From the NCBI GenBank assembly GCA_036897095.1, contig JAYMSP010001250.1:1-34287 (forward strand): 34,287 bases of DNA, in the 5' to 3' direction. Shown one piece after another: positions 1 to 11,520 of the stretch (its first letter is position 1; every line of letters starts with the position of its first letter). The stretch comes from Plantago elongata. Taxonomy: Eukaryota; Streptophyta; Magnoliopsida; Lamiales; Plantaginaceae. Both the position numbers and the translations under genes were made by a program. The notes under the pieces are model-generated. The model made no database searches and was not told the DNA's origin. It saw nothing but the letters and a program-made list of their open reading frames with translations.

Positions 1-1396
1 CTAACAGAACGTGTAAACTAATAAATAGAGACGGTGACAACAAAGCACAACTCAATTGGTAAATGTAGGCGGTGTAGACGGTGTGTTATGAGAGGTAAGG
101 TACATGAACAATCGCATTGACTTGTTTGTTGGAAACTTAGGAGTGATACTCTCCTCAAATTGCAAATGAGTGGTGAACAACCTTTTAAAACATTGGGAGG
201 GTAAAATAATTTAGAAGAAGATATGGTAGGAATAATAACCTTTCGATCATATAACGTGGGTGCTACTTAGTTTTTGAGCTCTGAGTTCCCATATGATCAG
301 TAAGTTACAAGCAATCACTTCTCCAATGACACGATACCATTACAAGTTTTGAAATCAAACTGAACTAATGATTAGTTAAGGAGAAAAGGGAAATTAGATT
401 CGACAATAACGTGCATCAAATCATGAAAATTTGAATACTATAATTGTGTCTGAGATTTAAGATTTTACTAGTACATGTTTTGTTTGATAATATATATAGT
501 ATATAGATTTAGAATAGAATAGTGTTTATAAGGCAGGCAGTTCCGACATATATAACATGGGATATTTGGAAGGTATTGGAGGAGTTTGCTTCACTTGGCC
601 GGCAGTTCATGTTGCAATGCTGCCTGCTACAGATTCCAATAATGCCTTATTCTTTTTGTTCTTCATCATCACTACGGCATGTGAAGTTTGGCAATGTGGA
701 TGGATGCATTTTAGTGCACCTCCGTGTGGTTCAATTCGAGGGTGTGATAATAATGCGCAACTTATTAGTTGGTAAGATGTAAAATATTTTTAAATTATTG
801 AGTTAAGAATTCGAATCATTTTTATCATTTTTAAGAAAAATTTATGACGTGACTTTTAAGATATCAATTTTTATTCCCTTTTAATGTAGACTATTATTTT
901 GAAACATTTATTTTACGAAAATAATGTGATTGTTTTTATAACTGATTTATTTTAATTTTATCGTCAGCAAAATAAGTTTTATATTTACTACTAAAAATCA
1001 TAAGATAAACGACCATGAAATATTTAATTCAGGATGATACTTAGATGTATGTTAATGAAATTAACACATTATTATATCATCTTTTAAGTTTCAATGCATA
1101 TGCACATATAATGTCCCATTGCTTGATTGTTGTTCTATAGTAATTCATGAAACTTGGTTTGTTTATTGTTAGGACCAAAATTCTAGATGAAGTGAGAGTT
1201 TAAGTATATATTGCACACATTATTTAAACATAGAAACTCCCATATATTACTGAGTTGACAATTTAATTCATCCATCATACCTTTTTATTATTTATCGTAA
1301 GTATCATCGATCCAAAAATATAAAATATACCACATACACCTCTAAAACTCTGTGAAAAAATACTTTGTATGCAAGTCACTTACAATAATACCTTCA
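1..1396. other. AT-rich intergenic DNA, no gene recognised
   Basis: Open frames here (for example 522-782) are short, low in complexity and match no family I recognise. The base composition is that of plant intergenic DNA. I see no RNA gene and no clear terminal inverted repeats. Confidence 0.6.
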
Positions 1397-1631
1397 TACT
1401 CCATCTGTCCCAATTTAAATGTCTCGCATGATTTGATACAAATTTTAAGAAAGAAATGACAAAGTAGGAAAGAAGGTAATAAATTATGAATGTGATTGGA
1501 TAAAATATGATAAATAGTAAATAAAGTATGTGATATAATGCATAAAATATAAGAGAAGTTTTTTATTTAAGGAAGTGATACTTTCAAATTGAAACAGTTT
1601 AAATTAAAAGTGGAACTTTTAAATCGGAGTA
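1397..1631. mobile_element. Stowaway-like MITE (degenerate)
   Basis: The left end reads TACTCCATCTGTCCCAATTT, close to the plant Stowaway (Tc1/mariner-type) terminal consensus CTCCCTCCGTCCC preceded by the TA target. The right end closes with AAATCGGAGTA, whose complement TACTCCGATTT matches the outer bases and the ATTTAAA inner part of the left end but lacks the middle GTCCC block. The interior is very AT-rich and noncoding. The 233-bp size and TA flanks fit Stowaway. The decayed right end lowers certainty. Confidence 0.6.
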
Positions 1632-2130
1632 AGGTAATATTATTTTGTAGTCTTATACTTGGTTATTAAGAAGAGGAAGAAGAAGTTGCAATAATAGATA
1701 AGCATGGATCATCATGTGCACAATATAAGTTATAACCCCTCATATGTATATTTAAGAAGTCTCCAGTTTCCAATAACGACTAATAATGAACTCGAAATAC
1801 TTGGACCATGCATGTCCGTACTATTATTTGTCATAAGTGAGTAATACTATTGTTTGAGTCGATACGTTGAATGGTTTAGAATTATTGTCTTGTCAAAGTC
1901 CCGCCCATAAAATTAACTTCGAATAAACATCGACACCGTCCATCATGTTCAGATTTATAGCTGTGGGGACTCTGGTGTTACCCACATCCACCCATTAGTC
2001 ATATGTACATGCATATACACATTACTAACTCATTTGATGCATGTGAACACGGTTCACATTCAAAAGTAGGCTATCATCATATCATATCAAAAACTTCTCC
2101 AAAATATCTTCATTTATAATCCAAAACTAC
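1632..2130. other. intergenic DNA, nothing recognised
   Basis: AT-rich DNA between the Stowaway-like element and the transposase pseudogene. No coding, RNA or repeat signature seen. Confidence 0.5.
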
Positions 2131-2139
2131 ATTCTATCG

Positions 2140-3500
2140 TTGTCTCGTTCCGATGATGATATAGAGCAACCCCCAACTTGGAGTGGTTGCGAAAGTTACA
2201 TATCAAACACTCAACTCAATTACTACACTCGTGCTACCCAACTCATTAAAGAAGTCGTTCCTATTCTACTCACCCACAACAAACAATCTCAATCCCATCC
2301 AAGGCAGTCGGAATATACCCGCGAGTACATTGAGTGGGACAGGGACACATTTGCGAACCATCTCGAGCGTGATTACTTTGTTGAACGTCCTACATGGGGG
2401 ACGGTCAAGTTCCGACTGATTTTAGGATGGCAAGACCATTGTTTCTTCGGATCGTGAATGCTTTGGAGCAACATGATCCATATTTTCAACAGCGTCCGGA
2501 TGCACTTGGACGTTTGGGTTTCACAGGCAAATAAAAATGCACTTCTGTGATGCGTCAACTTGCTTATGGTGTATGTGCAGATATGGTGGACGAGTACACA
2601 CGAGTTGCAGAGTCTACTGGTTAAGAAGCTTTACGAAGTTTCTGTGATGGTGTTGTAGAAATATTTGGCCCGACGTATATGAGAAGTGTCAATGATAAGG
2701 ATGTTCGTCAGTTACTCGAGGTGAACTCGACAAGAGGTTTCCCCGGTATGCCAGGAAGTATTAATTGCATGCATTGGCAATGGAAGAATTGTCCTTCTGC
2801 TTGGAAGGGTCAATTCCAAGGAAAGAACAAGAAATGCACGCTTGTTTTAGAAGCGGTTGCATCTTAAGATACTTGGATTTGACATTATTTATTTGGTGTT
2901 TCAGGAAAGTTGAACGATATCACGGTGGTTGAAAGGTCACCCGTGTTCGACAAATTGTTACAAGGTAAAGCTCCCCCCGTTAACTTCAGTGTTAATGGTC
3001 ACGAATACAAAATGGGGTACTATCTAGCAGATGGTATATATCCGTAGTGGGCAACCTTTCTGAAATCTATTAAGGGGACAAATACTCCAAAATAGGCTAA
3101 GTTTACAACGTGTCAAGAGGCAACCAGAAAGATGTTGAACGTGCTTTCGGAGTTCTACAATCGCGCTTCAAAGTAATTAAGGATCCATCATTGGCCCATA
3201 CCCGAAAAGATCTTGCTAGAATCATGAATTTTTGTATTTGTTTGCATAACATGGTAGTGGAAGATGAGCTTCACTTATATCTTAACTACAAATATATCAT
3301 TTGTGAAATACAAGAAGATGCAAAAGAATTTAGCATCAATAATACATTGATTATGTGTTCCAACGTAGGGATCCGTCATCAATTCAATTGAAGGCTATTC
3401 GCAGAGAAGGCTTGATGTATAAAGTCGAGACGTCCATCTTCAGCTGCAAGAGGACATGATAGAACATGTTTGGTATATCAGTGGTCTTGTTCATGAATAG
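2140..3500 (+). pseudogene. Harbinger-type (PIF/Pong-like) transposase pseudogene
   Basis: Fragments of one DDE-superfamily transposase (HARBI1-like) are collinear over about 1.36 kb but interrupted by stops and frame changes. In order: an N-terminal part with REYIEWDRD and HLERDYFVERPTW; an alternate-frame stretch with FRMARPLFLRIVNALEQHD; RQLAYGVCADMVDEYTRV; FPGMPGSINCMHWQWKNCP near 2735-2790; KLNDITVVERSPVFDKLL; YYLADGIYP followed by an in-frame TAG near 3046; KDVERAFGVLQSRFKVI near 3127; and a C-terminal LQEDMIEHVWYI ending at TAG 3498-3500. The first catalytic Asp of the family (IDCMHW) is Asn here. The second Asp (LNDI) and the Glu (VERAFG) survive. At least six lesions mean it cannot make an active enzyme. 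No ATG start is evident and I could not find its terminal repeats. Confidence 0.88.
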
Positions 3501-4779
3501 TTGTTTTGATATTCCATTGCTTATGTTGATTATTTTAATGTATCATACTTTCATGTATTAATTTGTTTCTCAATATTTCATGTATTGTACCCTTTGATTT
3601 CAATAAAACATCCCTTTTCATTTGATTAGAAAGTAAACATTACAACATTTGAACAATGCAACATTAAAGAAAACCTAAGAATTTAGTATTAAGAGAATAT
3701 TACATCCAACCACCTTTTAGATGACTTGTGAACTATTAGATTCTTAATAATTCAGAATTTACGATGAAGTCCAATCCGAGCATAAAGACTTTTTGACAAA
3801 AAGTCTAGTTTACCCCTCTATTTAAACATTTCTCTAAAAATACAAGTTTCATCTTATTTCACATTTGTCTAAAATGTTTTATGTTTTTCAATATAAACAC
3901 AATAATTCAATACAATTCCCAAAACTTTCAAATTAAACCCCAAAAATTAGTTTCAACCATGTGCTTTATTAAAAAAAGAAACCGGGGTTTCCAAGCTCAA
4001 GATCTACAACTTCCTCGAAGCTTCATTTCAAGCTAGAGCTTGGAAGCTCCAAGCTTCAAATTCGGAGCATATATGAAATCTTCAATGAAGCTTCTTCTCT
4101 TTTTTTTTGGTTATAAGTTGAAGAAGAAGATGATGACGACGATAATAATGATGATGGAGGATATAGGAAGAAAGTTTAAAACAACGAGCTTTTTTACTTT
4201 ATTTGAATGTTTTTTGGGGCTAATTGTAATAAACTGAAATATGAAATTATAAAGAAAGAGAAAAAAAATGCATTTTCACTCTCTCTCCAATGATATCATT
4301 ATCAAGTTTGACTTTTGTCCTTCGGTGTAAATAATATTTGACTTTAGTTCAAAGTTTGTCATTCTCCGTAATATATGAAATGTTCGGGACCTAATCGTTT
4401 ATTGTATATCTAAAAAGGTGGCTAGATGTAAATCATCCTAGTAATAATACAACAAATAACTAAACACTAGCAATAAATGGGTGATTCATGGTGATATATC
4501 CTCAGTCAAATAATTCAAAAATGAGTTTTAATGATGCGATTTGATTAATTTCAACTTCTAAACACTTTTAGAATATGTTAAACTTGTTAAAAAAATGTAA
4601 AAAAAAAAATTCACTATTCATGGTCGTCTGGATGACTTATTAGACATAATTTTCGACTGTAATGGTATTCAGAGTGATCATGTTCAATGACCAACACTAT
4701 TCACTTTCTTATATCTTTTCCTCTACATGGTGCTAGGCATTTGCCAAGGTGCCTTGACCCATTGTGAATGGTCTAATAC
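3501..4779. other. AT-rich intergenic DNA
   Basis: Possible 3' remnant of the transposon followed by AT-rich DNA. An imperfect palindrome built from AGCTTGG and CCAAGCT lies near 4037-4055. The frame at 4040-4237 is low-complexity (Lys/Met/Thr) and unconvincing. I see no gene. Confidence 0.5.
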
Positions 4780-4818
4780 GGCCCAAAATTCTGAATCATG
4801 AGGCATTACTGCGGCCCA
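4780..4818 (+). promoter_or_regulatory. two GGCCCA (site II / TCP-type) motifs upstream of the proteasome gene
   Basis: GGCCCA occurs at 4780-4785 and again at 4813-4818, about 225-260 bp before the proteasome start codon. TGGGCC/GGCCCA site II elements are common in plant promoters of housekeeping and growth-related genes and are bound by TCP factors. Function here is inferred from motif and position only. Confidence 0.4.
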
Positions 4819-5041
4819 TTATTCAATTCCGATTCCCAATCCAGTAAGGCGATATATTGCTGAGCAAGTTTTCTTCCAAATTTTCCTACTTAAGACTATC
4901 GATCGTCTTCTTCACACTCAAAATCAGAAACTCGATTAGGTTCTTCTAGCTGATTGACAGGTAAATTTGGAATTCTAGGGCATTCAATCGATTGGGGATC
5001 CTGCTCATCTTGATTATATCCTCTCGTTCTGAAGGTTAACG

Positions 5042-8000
5042 ATGAAGATTGATTTGAGTGTGCTTGAATCTCGGAGGACGGAACCATCCGATGAATTCTC
5101 GAACGAGATAGCCGATGTCCCAGCGTTTAAGCTGCCGATCACCTTAGATGTGAGCTAACGTTTGATCTTGTGTTTGCTTTGAGATTATGCATCTGTGAGC
5201 TGGTTGAAGTTTTTGTTTTCTGTTTGAGTGCTACTTTGTTGAACGGTCTTTTTGTTTGTTTGTTGTAGTTTGATGGCTTTCAGAAAAGTGCAAAGGACAT
5301 GGTGAAACATGCTAAGGGAACAACTACGCTTGCTTTTATCTTCAAAGGTGGTGTCATGGTTGCTGCTGATTCCCGTGCTAGCATGGGTGGATATATATGT
5401 AAGCCTCGAACCTTCAACCGGGTGTATGCTTTACTTGACATTGTTATTATAAATCGTATAATCATGGTTACCTGCTAAAAAGGCCTACTCTGAAGATATA
5501 GTTTTATTTAGGATAATAGGACTATAATGTGATGTTTGTAGCAGTTCTGTTGCAAATAATGGCAAAACATGATATAGAAATTTGATGAATAACAAAACAT
5601 GAGAGTTTTTCTTTTTCTCTTGAGCTATAATAGTTTAAGTTCGACTGGTTGTCTACCTTTGCAATTCACTATTGTTCTGTGTTTTTGAAGTTACAACTAT
5701 TATGCAGCTGCTATATAACTGTACACATTGCTTGTATTATACGTTCGTTATATACTTGAGCATTAACTTTATTGTGACAGAAATATCTTCGATGAATTAA
5801 ACCAAACCATTAATATAGCATGGTGGTGTTCTGCTGCATAGGGTGATTTGTATTTAGTCTTATGATGAAGGAATTCCACTGGCAACACTATTTGTTGATA
5901 CTTTTTGCGGGTAGTTATATAATGGTCCAGGGAATGTGGTATGTGTCTCTGGATTGTATAAACCGGATAGACTCGTGTTATAGACTATAAAGTCGGTTAA
6001 ATGCAGTTTCTACTACAAAACCCTGTCCCTGTCTTTGTGATCTTGCAACTATTGGTATTGGAAATTATAGATCAATAGGAAATATTCCACGGGAACAAAA
6101 ACAATTTGCTGAAAAGAGTGAAATCCTGAGAAATAAAACGAGATTATAACTAAGTTTGTATATGTAACACTATTGATTTCGGCTCTTCTAGAGTTCACAT
6201 GATCCCCCACCTACAAAACCCATGGTACCCTCTTGCAAACTCTTGTGTACTGAACTTGCAAATGGTGTTTGTAATGACTCGGTCCATTGTTGACCGAGGA
6301 TGGTACCCATGACTCCTCTCCAAGTGGCATATTGTTGCCACAAGCCAACAGGCGTATCTCCAGTACCCTTTCTACTCTTTAGTGTGTAACATGGGAATGT
6401 TTTAGGAGGTCACCCATGAATACTACTCCATAGCAAGCATGCTTAACCTTGGCTTTTATATAGATGCCTCCCGAAAGGAAAATTAAATGTGCATCAAATT
6501 TGTCTGAGGTCATAATTAGAGTTACTAATTGTTAATTTGCTGGAGACTTTTTAATCAGGATTGTCATATGCTTATAAGTCCTGTCCATGCTACAGAGTTT
6601 TTGTTGCTTATTCTGTTTTTGTTCCTTTCTCACTTAAGTAACAATATAGTCTTCAGAATTTGAACCGTATAGACTAGCTTTGTTGGTGGTCTTGACTCTT
6701 CATGTTAGACTGAATGTATGTGTACTCGCGTTTTCTGTGAAATTGTTTGCATTTTGTGCTTTCTGTCGTTGTTTTGTTAATGCACTTGATATTATTGTAA
6801 CTGCTGTTCCTCATGACTTTAGCTTTAGTACATAGCAACTTTTTGTTTATGTTCCTAGGTGTGAGACCCTTCTCATAATTATATTATTGCAACAGCCTCA
6901 CAATCCGTCAAGAAGATTATTGAAATAAACCCTTACATGCTGGGAACAATGGCTGGAGGAGCTGCTGACTGTCAGTTCTGGCATAGAAATCTGGGAATTA
7001 AGGTACATCAAGTCCTTTCTTTTTAAATATACATACAGTTCACTGTTAGCTACTGTTCTACTTCCAAAGTGTTTGATGTGAATACAGCATGTGTTGGTAC
7101 AACTGTACAAGTTTTGTAATGGCATGATAAAACTGGACTAGGGTTTAAAAAAGGAAAATGAGTTTTCTGATAGTAACTGAGAAGGGTAGATTAAAAATAA
7201 TGACTCATTGCAAGGGAAGCTTCCATTTTAAAAACTAATTGGAGAACATTGATGAAGGATGGTAAGAGTATTTAGTGTGGAAGCCCTGCTCAATTGAAAG
7301 CGGTAAACCAAATAATGAATATTCTAAATTAGTACAAGTCTTGCTTTCTCATTCAAAAGGCAATTACACTTTTAGCATTTTGCTTCTCATGGGATATTGC
7401 AACTTAAGCTATTGTTCTTTAACTGCACATTCTTAGAGTTTGGCTTCACACTCCACTAGTGAACATCATTGACCTTAACTGAGGACAGCGTAAACCTGAT
7501 TTTAGCCTGCAGTATGGATGGAAGTGTGGGCATCTCTGTTTGATGTTTTGCAATTCTAATTTCCACTCTAGACTCTACTTTGTCGTACTTCTTGCTGTTC
7601 GCTTTTATGGTATTTTACTTGTTAAGTTTTCTGATCTATATTCCATTAAAGATGACTAATAATGGTCATGATGCATCTTTCAGTGCCGGTTGCATGAATT
7701 GGCGAACAAAAGAAGAATTTCACTTGCTGGAGCTTCTAAGATGTTGTCAAACATTCTGTATTCTTACCGAGGAATGGGGTTGTCTGTTGGAACTATGATA
7801 GCTGGCTGGGATGAGCAGGTATTGGAGGTTTACGGTCCTATTGCGTGTCATTATTTTCATGCATCTCTGATTGTTAATTAAACCACTTTCTAATTGTCAT
7901 TTGGTGTAGGGTCCTGGTCTTTATTATGTGGATAGTGAAGGAGGACGGCTTAAAGGCAAGAAATTTTCAGTTGGGTCTGGGTCTCCATACGCCTACGGTG

Positions 8001-8701
8001 TTTTAGACAGTGGGTATGTTGTAGACTTCTTTACTCAAGTTTCAGTCACTTCTCTGTGCTAGAAACTTCATTGTGTTGTCTAAACTAATGGGCTCATACT
8101 GTAATTATGTAGATATCGCTTTGACATGTCTGTTGAAGAAGCTGCAGAATTGGCTAGGCGTTCGATCTATCATGCAACATTCCGTGATGGCGCAAGTGGT
8201 GGTGTTGCAAGCGGTATGAACTTTATTTCAAGAAAGAATATTCCTGGACCCTTTTGCTACAATATCCCTAAAACCAATGTGTTAGGAATACATATCATAT
8301 AACACCTTGGAGCAAGTCTTCTGGGGACCGTATTATAGAGGGATTAAAAGGACCGACAAACATCATAGTAATAGCAAGAAACATTTAATATAGAGGGACT
8401 AAAAGGAACCAACAAACCTGTGGTGATATTTGGTTGTTTTTCTAGCTTGTTGATTTCTTGGAAATTTTGTTAAACATAGTGTTGTGATTTGAAAAATACA
8501 CTGATTTAATCCCCATCCCAAGACAATTTATATTCAGTGTGTTGTCAACTAACTTCCACTACTACTGTTGCAGTATACCATGTTGGTCCAGATGGATGGA
8601 AGAAGCTATCAGGTGATGATGTTGGAGAACTCCACTACAAGTACTATCCTGTTGAAGCTGCAGCTGTGGAGCAGGAGATGGCTGATGTACCTGTTGCCTG
8701 A
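5042..8701 (+). CDS. PBE1: 20S proteasome subunit beta type-5 (chymotrypsin-like catalytic subunit)
   Basis: Encodes the beta-5 subunit of the 20S core, an N-terminal threonine hydrolase that cuts after hydrophobic residues in the cytosol and nucleus. Exons read as 5042-5149, 5269-5398, 6896-7002, 7684-7818, 7910-8013, 8113-8213 and 8574-8701, all with GT-AG introns, giving 270 aa against about 274 in Arabidopsis. After a propeptide of about 53 aa comes the processing site KG/TTTLAF, so Thr54 becomes catalytic Thr1. In mature numbering Asp17 (AADSRAS), Lys33 (SVKKII) and the S1-pocket Met45 (LGTM) are all in place. Downstream blocks [32 protein letters not shown] and [15 protein letters not shown] are typical beta-5. 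The first ATG fits the short plant propeptide. Intron 2 is long (1.5 kb) and carries a 5S-derived repeat. The PBE1/PBE2 paralogue choice is not resolvable here. Confidence 0.96.
6270..6475 (-). mobile_element. 5S-rRNA-derived sequence, Cassandra-like TRIM remnant
   Basis: Read on the - strand, 6450-6384 resembles the 3' two-thirds of plant 5S rRNA: GTTAAGCATGCTTGCTATGG (A-box region), then GAGTAGTATTCATGGGTGAC and CTCC (C box). Plant 5S rRNA has GTTAAGCGTGCTTGGGC and GGATGGGTGACCTCC at these places. Cassandra terminal-repeat retrotransposons in miniature carry such a 5S segment in their LTRs; 5S-derived SINEs are the other option. A TGTAATGACTC start on the + strand at 6270 could be an LTR end, but outer limits and target duplications are not clear. 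It lies inside proteasome intron 2, in antisense to the gene. Confidence 0.66.
8337..8417. repeat. 26-bp imperfect direct repeat in proteasome intron 6
   Basis: AGAGGGATTAAAAGGACCGA (8337 onward) is repeated as AGAGGGACTAAAAGGAACCA (8392 onward), each followed by CAAAC. The units are 55 bp apart, start to start. Origin unknown; possibly a local duplication. Confidence 0.6.
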
Positions 8702-9238
8702 GCAAGAAGGCAGGAATTAGAGGATATGTTATGTGATTAACTTTGCATGTGTAATGGTTAATCTTGCAGAACGTGGAGATGAAACAAACTTTGTTGTGTT
8801 TATGACAATTTCCATTCTGTTTCAATCGCAATTTCCTTATATCATGTTTAACACGACAATCTGACTAGCTATATGTGCATCAACGGAATTATTCTACTTT
8901 TTTCCTTTCTGCTTCTAAGATTAGGTAAAACTACTGCCACTGGGTCTGAGTTCTTTGAATCTCACTCATAAGGTGGAAATTCCTCTCCCACCTGGAATTG
9001 CAAACTTCCCAAGTGCTTGAAGGGGTTAGGCTACCTCCAATGGAGTTGTCGTCGCGCGACGTGGGACACCGCGTCGTGCGTCCCATGCTGCGGGTGACAG
9101 CAGCCGGCAGCCAACCGGCTGTTGCCTAGTGTTGTGCTCCTGGATTTTTTTTTTTTCGAAATATATTTGTTTTAAAACGGTAATATCTTCGAAAATACGA
9201 AATAAAAAAAATCACTAACGACTATGTTTTTTCGAGAT

Positions 9239-9247
9239 CTATAAAAT
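9239..9247 (+). promoter_or_regulatory. TATA box of transposon ORF1
   Basis: CTATAAAAT lies about 120 bp before the ATG at 9360, followed by a pyrimidine-rich leader. This is a standard plant TATA position and fits transcription of the Myb-like ORF. Confidence 0.5.
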
Positions 9248-9359
9248 GAGATTAATCTTGATATTTTTTGAATCATTCCATCTCTGACTCCTCTTTCTCT
9301 CTTAATTAAAAAACTCTCTTCCTCTCAAAACACCCTTTCCACTTTAATTTTCCAGCGAG

Positions 9360-10457
9360 ATGGACGCGGAGTATTTTCAGTGGTTGAAACTCAACAAACA
9401 CGACAAATACCATGAGTACATGCAAGCTCACTTCGAAAACACGGCTTTTCAACCCCAACAGAGTCACGTTCGACCTTTGTTCCAAAGCTCCTACCAAGAT
9501 CCCTACACTCAAAATTACCAATCTCCATCCTCCCAAACAACAATGTTTTCACAAACACCGGAAGAGGAGGTTGTTCTTGAAACGCAGCCGGAAAAACAAC
9601 CGATCCGGAGGCGTGGGAAAAAGCGAAAGTCACCGGAGGAGCGGCAACCAACACAATAACCCAAACAACGAGAGTGAGGATTTGGCTCTCATCGCAGCCT
9701 ACATGGAAGTTAGTCAAAATTCTATTGTTGGAACGGATCAGAAGTACTGCAAATTGTTTCGTCTTGTTGCGTAGAAGTATGAGAATATCAAGAGGATATG
9801 CATGATGACCGGGATGGATAAATTACGTTCTCATGATTCGCTTCGTGGAAGATGGGGGCGACTAAGAGATGACATAAATCATTGGTTGATGTGTGTGGAG
9901 CGTGCTACAGTCATGGTCGGCAATCTGAGTGGCTACAATGAGTCCGATGTGAGAGACACTGTCCAAGAAATATACAGAGAGAAATCAAAGCACCACAACT
10001 CATTTACGGCGTTCAAACAGTGGGATGCCATGAAATCATACCCGGAGTGGGAACTCAAGATGAACTTGGAGGAAACATGAAGAAGTGGGCACCACCTGGG
10101 GAGGATGAGTTTGAGGGTGAATAGTGGAAGTAAGCGAAACCGGGGTTATAAAAGTGCGGCAAGTATTAAACGGCCCATCGGTCGTGACAAGGCCAAGAAG
10201 TTGGCTAAGAATGTCAGTTCCGGTAACTCATCAATGGATGTCATGGGCGAGGAAATTACTAACTTTAATGAGAATTATTCCCAATTCCTTGAAGGGAAAA
10301 ACAAAAGTTGGAGCTTGCTCGCGAGAAGGAGGAGCGTAAGTCAAAGGCGAAGATAATGGACACGTACTTGGCACTTGTGGGAAACTACGACAACTTGCCC
10401 AACGAGGCCAAAACACACTTAGAAGCACTAGGCAAACAGCTGTTTGGATCGGGCTAA
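9360..10457 (+). pseudogene. Pong ORF1: Myb/SANT-like, NAM-associated C-terminal domain protein (broken)
   Basis: This is the accessory DNA-binding protein of Pong-like elements, often mislabelled glutathione S-transferase T3-like in plant genomes. The start MDAEYFQWLKL at 9360 is followed by a Gln/Ser-rich stretch and a basic patch RRRGKKRKSPEERQP. The reading frame then shifts near 9600-9650 into the Myb-like region: LALIAAYMEVSQNSIVGTDQ, then after TAG 9772-9774 LRGRWGRLRDDINHWL and SFTAFKQWDAMKSYPEWELK. A TGA at 10078-10080 and a further frame change near 10300 lead to RPIGRDKAKKLAK (a motif of the NAM-associated domain) and a coiled-coil-like tail ending KTHLEALGKQLFGSG. Two stops and two frame changes make it nonfunctional. 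The Myb domain would bind subterminal repeats and assist the transposase. Confidence 0.82.
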
Positions 10458-10464
10458 TGGCGAA

Positions 10465-10618
10465 GGATCGGAATGTGGCTTGTTTATTTTTACTTTTCCT
10501 TCTGTAGTGTGGCGAGTTTTTTTTTACCTTCTGCATTGTGGCTTGTTTATATTTTACTTTTCAAAGTGTGGCTTGTTTGTAATAAAATCAGTGTGAATTT
10601 GAATTTGAATTTGAATTT
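10465..10618 (+). repeat. short repeats in transposon ORF1 3' region, ending in a (GAATTT)4 microsatellite
   Basis: A unit close to GTGGCTTGTTTATTTTTACT recurs three times between 10470 and 10580 (near 10470, 10530 and 10567), followed by four perfect copies of GAATTT at 10595-10618. This probably arose by slippage in the AT-rich 3' untranslated region of the element. Confidence 0.6.
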
Positions 10619-10768
10619 GTCAGGCATCTCGTGAAGCATCTTACCTGCCACTTTACTTTGTCGGGAATCTTGTCAGATCTTATCTTTATATTTACTTTTG
10701 TCGGGAATCCAATGTTGAAGTGACTCAGCTATGACTAATGAACGACACATTTTTATCTCCATCAAATG

Positions 10769-10777
10769 TCTATATAA
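10769..10777 (+). promoter_or_regulatory. TATA box of transposon transposase ORF
   Basis: TCTATATAA sits about 65 bp before the ATG at 10839, with a C/T-rich leader between, as expected for the second promoter of Pong-like elements. Confidence 0.5.
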
Positions 10778-10838
10778 TGCAATCATGAAACTCATTTGTA
10801 GACACAACACCCTCATTCCTTCTTCCTCTGTATTAATC

Positions 10839-11520
10839 ATGTTCAACCCAGTACAAGAAAACAGTACTTCATCCGAGAATAGTTCGTCATCTGATGAACT
10901 TCTCGATGGATCTTCTACATCCAATCCTTTCGTACAAATGCAAAACATGATAATGGAGAACATGTCAAATGTGATCCAACACTACCAACAACAACAAATC
11001 AAGTCACGACGTAGCGGCTACACACGTGCTTACATTGACAGAGAGCGAGAAGCGCGTAATGTGGGCTTGGAGCGAGACTACTTCGGTGTTCGTCCAACAT
11101 ATGCAAATTATTTTCGACGGAGATTCATAATGGAGAGACCGTTGTTCGAACGAGTGGTTGGAGGTGTGTTGCGTCAAGATGATTACTTTATCTTGACTAC
11201 TTTGTATGCATACCAGATGCTACTGGCCGGCCAGGGTTAACCACACTACAAAAATGTACCGCCGCAATTCGGATGCTAGCTTAGCATCTGCCGACTCGGT
11301 TGATGAGTATTGTCGGCTCGGTGAAAGCACGACTGTCGAGTGTCTAAATCGCTTTTATGACGCCGTTGTTGCTGAGTTCGGTCCAACATACATGCGCAGG
11401 GCGCCGTCCACAATAAATACTATCCCGGAATACATGAACAATTTACGCCGGATGCATAGTTTAATCACGCACACCCAGCTAACAAACGACTTAATGAAAC
11501 ATATTTGGAGGTTACAGTGA
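10839..11520 (+). pseudogene. Pong-like DDE transposase remnant, catalytic core deleted
   Basis: The start MFNPVQENSTSSENSSSSDE is an N-terminus common in plant Harbinger transposases; an ATG in the same frame at 10779 and others upstream are less likely. The N-terminal region holds YTRAYIDREREARNVGLERD and RRRFIMERPLFERVVGGVL. The frame breaks near 11220-11240 (TAA 11237-11239), and homology resumes in another frame with SADSVDEYCRLGESTTVECL and DAVVAEFGPTYMRR. Right after IPEYMNN comes the extreme C-terminal motif RRMHSLITHTQLTNDLMKHI with a stop at 11518-11520. Everything between, including the three catalytic acidic residues (about 200 residues in relatives), is missing. It is a different subfamily copy from the pseudogene at 2140-3500, which keeps its core. 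Confidence 0.83.

Noticed and set aside
522..782. 86-codon frame on +
   Set aside because: No ATG start in good context, no domain, and an overlapping frame of similar length is equally open; chance is likely.
2030..2140. terminal repeats of the first Harbinger copy
   Set aside because: I looked for inverted ends on both sides of 2140-3500 and found no convincing pair.
10231..10536. 101-codon - strand frame
   Set aside because: It is the shadow of the NAM-associated C-terminal region of the transposon ORF1 read on the other strand.
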